Origin: CAYFVU01 sp964594775
GTDB taxonomy: Bacteria; Spirochaetota; Spirochaetia; DSM-16054; Sediminispirochaetaceae
NCBI GenBank assembly: GCA_964594775.1
Contig: CAZQNO010000027.1
Coordinates: 1-40,178, forward strand
Length of the DNA: 40,178 nucleotides
Direction: 5' to 3'
The position numbers and the translations under genes are program-made. Position 1 is the stretch's first letter. Every line of letters begins with the position of its first letter. The notes under the pieces are model-generated. The model did no database searches, had not been told where the DNA came from, and worked only from the letters and a program-made list of their open reading frames with translations. Of the stretch, positions 25,409 to 32,842 are shown piece after piece.

Positions 25409-25438
25409 ACTGTACACGAGATGCACCGGCTGAGACAA
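25409..25438 (-). promoter_or_regulatory. lysO promoter, leaderless spacing
   Basis: On the minus strand TTGTCT (plus 25433-25438), an 18-bp spacer and TACAGT (25409-25414) precede the ATG at 25401 by only 7 nt. Transcription would begin at or next to the start codon. Confidence 0.5.
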
Positions 25439-25464
25439 TGCAGGCAGCGCTGAGGGATCTCTTG

Positions 25465-25493
25465 TTGTACCTCGCCGGTCGAATCGATATACT
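25465..25493 (+). promoter_or_regulatory. hisA promoter, leaderless spacing
   Basis: TTGTAC (25465-25470), a 17-bp spacer and TATACT (25488-25493) precede the ATG at 25501 by 7 nt. No Shine-Dalgarno lies in between. The expected transcription start coincides with the start codon. Confidence 0.55.
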
Positions 25494-25500
25494 GATGCGC

Positions 25501-26250
25501 ATGTTGATCATTCCCGCCATTGACCTTCTCGACCGCCGCTGCGTTCGCCTCTACAAGGGAGACTATGCTAAAAGCACCGTCTACCGGGGAGATCCGGTGG
25601 ACACCGCCGCGAGCTTCGCCGCCGACGGGGCGCAGCGAATCCACCTGGTGGATCTCAACGCGGCACGGGGAGAGGGGCGGAACAATAGAACGCTCATCTC
25701 CCGCATTCGCCGGGCGGTGGACGTACAGATCGAGGTCGGCGGCGGCATTCGCAGCGATAGAGACGTCGCCGAGCTCGGCGAAATGGGAATAGACCGGCTC
25801 ATTGTCGGCACTACCCTCGTCAAGGACCCCGCCGCATTCGGACGCTGGGCGGCCGCCCATCCCGGCCGCATCACGGCGGGTATCGACGCGGCAGAGGGGC
25901 TGGTAAAGATTTCCGGCTGGGAATCTGCAACGGCCCTGACGGATACGGAGGCGGCGAAGTCCGCCGCCGCACTCGGCGCGGCGGAAATCATCTATACCAA
26001 TATCGACCGCGACGGCACCCTTTCCGGCCCGGACATCGACCGCTGCGCGCTCATATCCGCCGAATCGGGCCTGCCGGTCATCGTCTCCGGCGGGGTGAAG
26101 GGCCCCGAGGACTTCGCCGCCCTTCACCGGAGGATCGCCGAAGAGCAGAGAAAAGGCAGCCCTTCCCGTCTCATAGGGATAATTACCGGCAAAGCCCTCT
26201 ACGAGGGGGCATTCGCCCTTCGGGAAATGATCGATAGCTATGCACACTAA
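25501..26250 (+). CDS. hisA: ProFAR isomerase (HisA)
   Basis: HisA catalyses the Amadori isomerisation of ProFAR to PRFAR in histidine synthesis. The 249-residue TIM barrel has the two catalytic aspartates D8 (IPAIDL) and D169 (NIDRDGT), phosphate-binding GGG (80-82, EVGGGIR) and SGGV near 196. I chose ATG 25501 because the strand MLIIPAIDL starts there; ATG 25495 is the alternative, and longer starts add unrelated residues. The promoter abuts the start, so the mRNA may be leaderless. hisIE follows after 14 nt. Confidence 0.95.
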   Translation: MLIIPAIDLLDRRCVRLYKGDYAKSTVYRGDPVDTAASFAADGAQRIHLVDLNAARGEGRNNRTLISRIRRAVDVQIEVGGGIRSDRDVAELGEMGIDRLIVGTTLVKDPAAFGRWAAAHPGRITAGIDAAEGLVKISGWESATALTDTEAAKSAAALGAAEIIYTNIDRDGTLSGPDIDRCALISAESGLPVIVSGGVKGPEDFAALHRRIAEEQRKGSPSRLIGIITGKALYEGAFALREMIDSYAH

Positions 26251-26264
26251 TCGGGAGTAATACC

Positions 26265-26933
26265 ATGGCCCTTCAGGAAGTCCATCCCCTAATAATCCGC
26301 AGCCGCAGCGGTGACATTCTCGACGTCTCTTTCATGAACGAGAAGGCATATACAAAGAGCATCGAGCGGAAGGAACTCTGGCACCTGCATCGATCGACCG
26401 GCAGAGTCCTGCCCTTCGACGAAAAAACGGCTCTTCTGCGTCTCTGCGGGCAGCAGCGCTGGTACGAAGCGGTGGTCGAGAGAGACAAAGAGAGAGAGGC
26501 AGCTGCGGCACACGACCTCAATTCCGGCGGCTTTGACGACGGCGAGATCGACTTCGACAGCCCGGCCGCTCTGCGCCGCGGCGCCGACATCTGTGCGCCG
26601 CGGCCCCTCGAAGCGGTTGAGACGGGAAGTGAACCGGACGCACACTACGGAGAACTATTCACCCGGCTCGAGGATACCATTCGGCGCAGGAAGATGCTCA
26701 TGCCGGAGGGCTCCTACACCACCTATCTCTTCACCTCCGGAGAGGAAAAGATCAGAAAGAAGACGGGAGAGGAGGCGGTGGAGCTTCTTCTGGCAAGGGA
26801 GGAGCCCCGGATCGTATCCGAGGCCGCCGACCTCATCTATCACCTGCTCGTCCTGCTGGTTTTCTACGATATTCCCTTCGCGGCGGTCTGCGGAGAGCTG
26901 GCCGCACGTGAAGAAGAGGGAAGAGAAAAGTAA
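26265..26933 (+). CDS. hisE: HisI-like (degenerate)/HisE phosphoribosyl-ATP diphosphatase fusion
   Basis: A 222-residue fusion in the HisIE order. Residues 130-215 are an intact HisE domain (phosphoribosyl-ATP to phosphoribosyl-AMP) with YTTYLF, KTGEEAVELL (167-176) and EAADLIYHLL (186-195). Residues 5-75 retain the fold-defining start of HisI (IIRSRSGDILDVSFMNEKAY). They lack the DCDGD metal cluster and the CHTG...SCF zinc/active-site segment of phosphoribosyl-AMP cyclohydrolases. The cyclohydrolase step is therefore doubtful in this protein. GGGAG lies upstream of the ATG. It sits between hisA and the methionine-synthesis gene. Confidence 0.85.
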   Translation: MALQEVHPLIIRSRSGDILDVSFMNEKAYTKSIERKELWHLHRSTGRVLPFDEKTALLRLCGQQRWYEAVVERDKEREAAAAHDLNSGGFDDGEIDFDSPAALRRGADICAPRPLEAVETGSEPDAHYGELFTRLEDTIRRRKMLMPEGSYTTYLFTSGEEKIRKKTGEEAVELLLAREEPRIVSEAADLIYHLLVLLVFYDIPFAAVCGELAAREEEGREK

Positions 26934-26954
26934 AATTAAGGAGAATTTCGACCA

Positions 26955-28805
26955 ATGCGCATACCCTATCTTCAGCGGATCAAGGAAGGCATTTTCCTCT
27001 TCGACGGAGCCATGGGAACCATGCTCTATGAGAAGGGGATCTTCCTCAACCAGTGCTTCGAACACGCCAATCTCACCGCGCCGGATTTGGTGCGGGAAAT
27101 CCACAGGGAGATGGCCGAGGCGGGGGCCCAGGCCCTTACGACAAACAGTTTCGGAGGAAATCCTCTCCGGCTCGCCGAATACTCCCTCCGGGAAAAGACC
27201 TACCAGATCAACCGGCGTTCGGTAGAACTCGCCCGCGAGGTCGCCGGAGACGAACTCTACCTAGCCGGATCGATAGGCCCCCTCGGACACCTCCTTGCCC
27301 CCTTAGGAGACCTTCCCCAGGCGGAGGCGGAGGACGCCTTTGCCGAGCAGATCGAAGCAATCAGAGACGGCGGGGTCGATCTCCTCATATTCGAGACCTT
27401 CAAAAACATCGAAGAGCTGCTTTTGGCAGTGCGCACAGGCAGGCGTCTTGCTCCCGATCTGCCGATCCAGGCCCAGTTCAGCATACGGCCCCACAGGAAC
27501 GAAGACCTGCCGGCGGAGGCGGTGCGGGAAATCTTTTCGCAGCTCGAAGAAGAAGAGGCGGTAGATGTCCTGGGACTGAACTGCTCCACCGGCCCTGCCT
27601 ACATGCTCGACGTCCTCGGCCATATAGTCAGCTCAGTAAGCAAGCCGATTTCCATAATGCCCAACGCCGGTTTTCCCCGCGATTACGAGGGAAGGCAGAT
27701 CTACATGGCCAGTCCCGACTACTTCGCCGAATACGCCCTTCGCTTCGTCGAGGCCGGTGCCGCCGTTATCGGCGGCTGCTGCGGGACAAATCCGGAACAT
27801 GTCCGCAAGATGGCCCAGTCGGTCCTCTCCCTCGGAGCGGTAAAACCCACCATTCGGCTCATCGAAAAGAGAACCCGTGAGGTATCCGCAATCGATCCGT
27901 TACCCCTCGAGGAGCGCTCCTCCTTCGGGAAGAAGATCGCCGAGGGACGCCGGGTAAAGGTGATAGAAATCGTTCCGCCCCTCGGCACGAGCCTCAACAG
28001 GGTCCTGGAGAGGGGGAAAACCCTGGCAGAAGCGAAGATCGACGCCGTCAACATCCCCGACGGTCCCCGCGCATCGTCTCGCATATCGCCACTGGTAGCG
28101 GCGATGGAGCTGGAGCGAAAGGCCGGGATCGAGACCATTGCCCATATCTGCTGCCGCGACAAGAACATCATCGGCATCCAGGCCGAGCTGCTCGGCGCCC
28201 AGGCGGCGGGTCTGCGCAACCTCCTCCTGCTTACCGGAGATCCGCCGAAGGTCGGCAGCTACCCGGAGGCGAGCGGAGTCTTCGACATCGATTCGATCGG
28301 GCTTCTCAGCCTTGCCCGCAATCTCAACCGCGGTATCGACTTAGCCGGAAAACCCGTCGAGCCGCCCACCTCCTTCGTCGCCGGAGCAGGGGCGAACCCT
28401 ACGGCGCCCATAATCGAAAAGGAAGTCGAGCGCTGCTACGCCAAGGCTGAGGCGGGGGCCGAGTTCTTCATCACCCAACCGGTATTCGACGTCGGCCTGC
28501 TGCTCTACTTCATCGACAAGGTAAGAGGAACGGGAAAGCCGATCATTTCCGGGATATGGCCCCTTTCGAGCTACAGAAACGCCCTCTTTCTCGACAACGA
28601 GGTGCCGGGAGTTTCGATTCCCCATGAAATTCAGGAGAGGATGCGGCTCTGCGCCGGCAAGGAGGAAGCAAGAGAAGAAGGGATTCGAATAGCCCGCGAA
28701 ATCATCGAGGAGATTTCAGAAGCCGTACAGGGGATACAGATAAGCCCGCCCTTTGGAAGGCTGGACACCGCCCTGCAAACCCTTGAAGACACAGAGAATT
28801 GGTGA
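26955..28805 (+). CDS. bifunctional homocysteine S-methyltransferase/methylenetetrahydrofolate reductase
   Basis: A fusion of 616 residues like Bacillus YitJ. The N-terminal Pfam S-methyl_trans barrel (about 1-295) has the zinc cysteines C210 (LNCSTGP) and C275/C276 (GGCCGT). The C-terminal FAD-dependent MTHFR barrel (about 315-600) shows EIVPPLG, LLLLTGDPPK and FFITQPVFD. It would make 5-methyl-THF and pass a methyl group to homocysteine for methionine. The cobalamin-binding domains of full MetH are absent. AAGGAG is 11 nt before the ATG. The 21-nt gap after hisIE leaves no space for a riboswitch. Confidence 0.93.
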   Translation: MRIPYLQRIKEGIFLFDGAMGTMLYEKGIFLNQCFEHANLTAPDLVREIHREMAEAGAQALTTNSFGGNPLRLAEYSLREKTYQINRRSVELAREVAGDELYLAGSIGPLGHLLAPLGDLPQAEAEDAFAEQIEAIRDGGVDLLIFETFKNIEELLLAVRTGRRLAPDLPIQAQFSIRPHRNEDLPAEAVREIFSQLEEEEAVDVLGLNCSTGPAYMLDVLGHIVSSVSKPISIMPNAGFPRDYEGRQIYMASPDYFAEYALRFVEAGAAVIGGCCGTNPEHVRKMAQSVLSLGAVKPTIRLIEKRTREVSAIDPLPLEERSSFGKKIAEGRRVKVIEIVPPLGTSLNRVLERGKTLAEAKIDAVNIPDGPRASSRISPLVAAMELERKAGIETIAHICCRDKNIIGIQAELLGAQAAGLRNLLLLTGDPPKVGSYPEASGVFDIDSIGLLSLARNLNRGIDLAGKPVEPPTSFVAGAGANPTAPIIEKEVERCYAKAEAGAEFFITQPVFDVGLLLYFIDKVRGTGKPIISGIWPLSSYRNALFLDNEVPGVSIPHEIQERMRLCAGKEEAREEGIRIAREIIEEISEAVQGIQISPPFGRLDTALQTLEDTENW

Positions 28806-28859
28806 TAAAGTGCGGAAAATCTCCTGAGCAATCGGGCTAAATACACGGAGGAACGAGAC

Positions 28860-30827
28860 ATGGATATTAAAGGCTTGGAAGCGGCGGCATTGTCGGTCAG
28901 AACGCTGTCGATGGACGCAATCGAAAAGGCAAACTCCGGCCACCCCGGTCTGCCGATGGGCTGCGCCGAACTGGGAGCCCTTCTCTACGGAGAAATTTTA
29001 GCGCATACGCCCAAGGACCCCCGCTGGATAAACCGCGACCGTTTTGTCCTCTCGGCCGGCCACGGCTCCATGCTGCTCTACTCGCTCCTCCATTTGAGCG
29101 GATACCCTGTGTCGAAAGACGACATCGCCTCTTTTCGGCAGGCCGGCTCCATCACCGCCGGCCATCCAGAATACGGCCTGATGGAGGGAGTGGAGACCAC
29201 CACCGGCCCTCTCGGGGCGGGTTTTTCCAACGCCGTGGGCATGGCGGTCGCCGAGACGATGCTCGCCGCCCGGTTCAACACGGAAACACACCGGATTATC
29301 GACCACTACACCTACGCCTTAGCCGGCGACGGCTGCATGATGGAGGGAATCAGCTCCGAGGCCGCGTCCTTAGCCGGACACCTGGGGCTCGGCAAACTCA
29401 TCGTCATCTACGATTCAAATAAGATATCCATCGAGGGACCGACGGACCTTGCCTTTACCGAAGACGTGGAAGCCCGCTTCCATGCCTACCGCTGGCAGAC
29501 TCTCTCAGGAGACGCCTACGACTTCGAGGGCATGGCAAAACTCTTCGCCGAGGCAAAAGCGGAAACCGACAAGCCGAGCCTCATCACCCTCAGCTCCCTC
29601 ATCGGCAAGGGAAGTCCCAACAAGGCGGGAACCCACGGGGTGCACGGCGCCGCCTTGGGCGGGGAGGAGGTAAGGGCCGCCCGTAAGGAGCTGGGCGTCC
29701 CGGAGGACGAGGATTTTTACGTCGCTCCGGCGGCGACAGACTACTTTACCGGTAAGTCGAAAAGCTGGAACGAAGCCTACGAAAGGTGGCAGAGAGCGTT
29801 TCAGCAGTGGGCGAAGGAGAACCCCCGGCTCGAAAAAGAGTGGAAGAGCTTCTTCTCGAAGGCGCTTCCGGTTGAGGCCGAACTGCCGAGCTTTGAGGCA
29901 GGCTACAGCGAGGCCACCCGCAAGGTGAGCGGGGCGGTGCTGCAGAAACTCGCCGACGCTCTGCCGAATTTGGTGGGCGGCTCTGCGGACCTCGCTCCGA
30001 GCAACAACACCGCCCTCAAAGCCTATGATGATTATTCCCGGGAGAACCGCAGCGGGCGGAACTTTCACTTTGGGGTACGCGAACACGCCATGGGAGGCAT
30101 CGCCAACGGCATGACCCTCCATGGAGGCCTGCGGGTCTTCGCGGCAACCTTTCTCGTCTTCTCCGACTACATGCGTCCCGCGCTCCGCCTCGCCTCCCTG
30201 ATGAAGCTGCCCGTTACCTTTGTCTTTACCCACGATTCCTTCTACATCGGCGAAGACGGCCCTACCCATCAGCCCATAGAACAGCTCACCGCGCTCAGAT
30301 CCATACCGGGAATGCAGGTGCTGAGACCCGCCGACGCGGAGGAGACCGTTGAGGCGTGGAAGATGGCCCTTGAAAACGGAGACGGACCCACGGCCCTCGT
30401 CCTTACCAGGCAGAAACTGACGGTCTTTCCGAAGGCCGACGGGGACTGGAGAAACAGCGCCCGCAGGGGCGCCTACATCGCCGGGGACTGCGCCGGTGCA
30501 CCGGAGGTGGTCATTTTGGCAAGCGGCTCCGAAGTAAATCTCGCCAGAGAGGCAGCGGAGAAGAGCGGCAAAGCGGTGCGGGTGGTATCGGTCCTCGATA
30601 AGGGTGCGTTCGACGAACTGGACGGCAAAGAGAGAGAAACTCTCATTCCGCAGGGAACCCGCGTTATCGTCGCCGAGGCCGGAATCGGCAGCGGTTGGGG
30701 GCTCTACGTCAACAGCAGAGAGGACCTCTTTACGGTAAACCGTTTCGGAGAATCGGGAGCCGGCAGCGATGTCGCCGCCGAACTGGGCTTTACCGCCGAT
30801 GCCCTTGCGGAACTCTGCGGCCGATAG
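28860..30827 (+). CDS. tkt: transketolase
   Basis: ThDP-dependent enzyme of the pentose phosphate pathway, 655 residues as usual. It has H28 (NSGHPG), H68 (SAGHGS), the ThDP/metal motif GDGCMMEG (156-163) with N187 (YDSNKIS), THGVHG, GSADLAPSN, REHAMGGIANG and HDSFYIGEDGPTHQP. The C-terminal domain is complete. GGAGG (28847-28851) lies 8 nt before the ATG. It follows the methyltransferase gene after 54 nt and converges on the 623-residue unknown gene, with 7 nt between stops. Confidence 0.97.
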   Translation: MDIKGLEAAALSVRTLSMDAIEKANSGHPGLPMGCAELGALLYGEILAHTPKDPRWINRDRFVLSAGHGSMLLYSLLHLSGYPVSKDDIASFRQAGSITAGHPEYGLMEGVETTTGPLGAGFSNAVGMAVAETMLAARFNTETHRIIDHYTYALAGDGCMMEGISSEAASLAGHLGLGKLIVIYDSNKISIEGPTDLAFTEDVEARFHAYRWQTLSGDAYDFEGMAKLFAEAKAETDKPSLITLSSLIGKGSPNKAGTHGVHGAALGGEEVRAARKELGVPEDEDFYVAPAATDYFTGKSKSWNEAYERWQRAFQQWAKENPRLEKEWKSFFSKALPVEAELPSFEAGYSEATRKVSGAVLQKLADALPNLVGGSADLAPSNNTALKAYDDYSRENRSGRNFHFGVREHAMGGIANGMTLHGGLRVFAATFLVFSDYMRPALRLASLMKLPVTFVFTHDSFYIGEDGPTHQPIEQLTALRSIPGMQVLRPADAEETVEAWKMALENGDGPTALVLTRQKLTVFPKADGDWRNSARRGAYIAGDCAGAPEVVILASGSEVNLAREAAEKSGKAVRVVSVLDKGAFDELDGKERETLIPQGTRVIVAEAGIGSGWGLYVNSREDLFTVNRFGESGAGSDVAAELGFTADALAELCGR

Positions 30828-30834
30828 GCAGCGC

Positions 30835-32706
30835 TCAGCGGACTCCCTCTATTACGATGCGCTCTACCTTCTCCTGATGGCGGAGCTTTGCGTAGAGGGT
30901 CCGCCTCTCGGCATCGTAGAACCAGCCGCCCACTCCGTAAGTCTGAAACCTTCGGTCCGAACCCCAGCGCAGACCATATATGGCAACCGCTTCGAAGGGC
31001 GGCACCCCGCGGATAATCACGTATTCGGTCTCTCCCACAGAGAAGTCGAGGGTAATTGAAATGCGGTTTCCGCTTCGCACCGCCCCTACCCCTTGGGCGA
31101 CGGTCCACAGCCGCACATCGAGGCCCAGCTCCTGCGAGAGAGAGACGAGCCGGGGGTAAAAGGAATTGTCGGAGAGGACCGGGTAGAACTCTTCCGGCGC
31201 CAAATCCTTACCTTGCATCACCACTTTCCCCTCGGAAATGTCTATGACTGAGGGAAGAAATCCTTCCTCGTCGCTGTTTTCCAGTAAGAAGACGGCCATC
31301 GCGGTGCCCAGTTCCTCGGCAAGGGCATCTTCCCTCAGCTTTCCGTAGGCTCGTAACGCATCGGCGACCTTTAATGCCGTATACACATCCATAGACGACG
31401 CATAGGCGGGGTAGAGGATGGATCCTTCAATCCGCACCAAGCGGGCGGCGACCGCCCCATACACGGCATCGAGCCTTTCGCTAAGAGCGGGAAAGCGGGA
31501 GGGGTACTTCGCTGCGGCCTTCAAAGCCGTCGAAAAGAGTTCGGCAAGGCCCGCCGGGTCTTCAAAGCCCGCCGGATCGAGGGAGGCGCAGGAGGCATCA
31601 AAGTCCTCGATGAGCTGCTCATCTCCGTAGAATATGAGTAATTCGATTATCCGGCTCTGGGCCGTAAAGAGTTCGGGTGAACCGGATTCGACGAATTCCC
31701 GCAGCGCACCGATCCGCTCGGTCTCCTGTAAAATATACTCCGTATCCCCGGAAACGATGTTTCCCAGATAGGGACTCGAGAAGAGGGAGTGGCGCCCGCC
31801 GATTGCATCCATGGCGCCGGAAAAATCGGCCAGCTGTGTCCGGCCGTAACGCCGCATCGATTCTGCTGCGTAGGAAGACATAACGCGCTCGAACTCGCTC
31901 TTGCCGCTGCCGCCGCGGTCCCAGGCACGTTCCTCGGCACTGTACCGTTTTGTCCACCCTTCGAATGCATTGTCTCTCCACCGTTCGTACACCGTCGTAT
32001 ATGCATCGGGTCCGAGAGAATCCGTCGAATCGAAAAACCATCGGCGCAGCGGGTCCTCCCCTTCAAAGGGGGCAACGATACAGCCCGAAGGTGTCGCGGC
32101 CCCTTTGAGTTTCACCTGAAGGGATCCCCTGTCGTCGAAGGAGGGTATTCCCGAGGAGGCGCAGAGGTAGGATGCCCGCTCGCCGGCTATCGAAAAGAGG
32201 GAAAGCCCCTCGTGTACCCGTTCAATCTCGTAATTGCTCATCAGTGAAAGAGCGGCCGCCGCCTGCTGTTCCTTCTCCGGCGGGATCCAATCGATCCGGA
32301 TACCCTGGCCTTCCTCCTGTTGAGCAAAGGCCTCGGGGTAGCTGAAGACGCCGGCGCCGAGTCGATGTCCCAGAGAAAATTCCAATCGCGATCCTCCCTC
32401 GCCGATTATTCGGATAGAATCTTCACCGGTTTCCACCATGGTGACATTCATCATCCGTTCGGCCCCTCCGGCGCCGATCACCGAAATACCCCGGGATAAA
32501 TCCAAGGAGAAACCGAAGAAGGAGACGCGAAGCAAATCGAAGCTGCGGTTTACCCCTCCGGACATCTCCGCCTCGATCTGCAGAGGGCCGACCTGCTCGG
32601 AGATGACCTTGTTCCCTCCGCTCAGGTGCAGGTGAATGAAGAAGCCGATGAGGGCGATATAAAGAAGGGGGATGAGATAATATGCCTTTGGTACTCTGCT
32701 TTTCAT
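30835..32706 (-). CDS. membrane-anchored protein of unknown function (623 aa)
   Basis: I do not recognise this protein. Residues 8-28 form one hydrophobic anchor (YYLIPLLYIALIGFFIHL) after a short basic start, so the remaining 590 residues probably lie outside the cytoplasm. The first third looks beta-rich; the middle (about 240-500) is helical and rich in E, S and Y; the end returns to short strands (TEYVIIRGVPPFEAVAIYG). No catalytic motif or repeat stands out. No Shine-Dalgarno is present. TTGCAA-17-TAGAAT ends 9 nt before the ATG. It lies downstream of the kinase gene across a terminator. Confidence 0.85.
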   Translation of the reverse strand: MKSRVPKAYYLIPLLYIALIGFFIHLHLSGGNKVISEQVGPLQIEAEMSGGVNRSFDLLRVSFFGFSLDLSRGISVIGAGGAERMMNVTMVETGEDSIRIIGEGGSRLEFSLGHRLGAGVFSYPEAFAQQEEGQGIRIDWIPPEKEQQAAAALSLMSNYEIERVHEGLSLFSIAGERASYLCASSGIPSFDDRGSLQVKLKGAATPSGCIVAPFEGEDPLRRWFFDSTDSLGPDAYTTVYERWRDNAFEGWTKRYSAEERAWDRGGSGKSEFERVMSSYAAESMRRYGRTQLADFSGAMDAIGGRHSLFSSPYLGNIVSGDTEYILQETERIGALREFVESGSPELFTAQSRIIELLIFYGDEQLIEDFDASCASLDPAGFEDPAGLAELFSTALKAAAKYPSRFPALSERLDAVYGAVAARLVRIEGSILYPAYASSMDVYTALKVADALRAYGKLREDALAEELGTAMAVFLLENSDEEGFLPSVIDISEGKVVMQGKDLAPEEFYPVLSDNSFYPRLVSLSQELGLDVRLWTVAQGVGAVRSGNRISITLDFSVGETEYVIIRGVPPFEAVAIYGLRWGSDRRFQTYGVGGWFYDAERRTLYAKLRHQEKVERIVIEGVR

Positions 32707-32715
32707 AAACGCGGT

Positions 32716-32744
32716 ATTCTAACAATAGCCTCCCATAATTGCAA
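32716..32744 (-). promoter_or_regulatory. promoter of the 623-aa gene, near-leaderless spacing
   Basis: On the minus strand TTGCAA (plus 32739-32744), a 17-bp spacer and TAGAAT (32716-32721) precede the ATG at 32706 by 9 nt. The predicted 5' leader is only 2-3 nt. Confidence 0.6.
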
Positions 32745-32752
32745 GCAAGCAG

Positions 32753-32784
32753 CCCGGAGGACCGGCAGGGCCGGGTCCTTCCGG
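32753..32784. repeat. GC-rich imperfect inverted repeat
   Basis: CCGGAGGACC (32754-32763) pairs with GGTCCTTCCGG (32774-32784) with one bulged base, leaving a loop of about ten. It lies just beyond the kinase terminator and upstream of the -35 of the 623-aa gene. It may reinforce termination or be a regulator site. Confidence 0.4.
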
Positions 32785-32808
32785 CAAAAACTTGCGTCGA
32801 CGCAAGTT
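32785..32808 (-). terminator. intrinsic terminator of the hybrid kinase gene
   Basis: AACTTGCGTCGACGCAAGTT (32789-32808) is a perfect 20-bp palindrome. Read on the minus strand it gives an 8-bp stem with a TCGA loop followed by a run of Ts (TTTTTG). It begins 34 nt after the kinase stop, the expected place for a terminator. Confidence 0.7.
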
Positions 32809-32842
32809 CGCCTATACGGATGTTACCCCGTTTCGGCATTCC

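Noticed and set aside
25402..26247. Long N-terminal extension of the LysO frame to 605 residues
   Set aside because: The extra part lies wholly antisense to hisA, and the LysO family begins at the hydrophobic MEVLTGLLL.
26934..26954. SAM or other riboswitch ahead of the methyltransferase/MTHFR gene
   Set aside because: Only 21 bases separate it from hisIE, too short for an aptamer.
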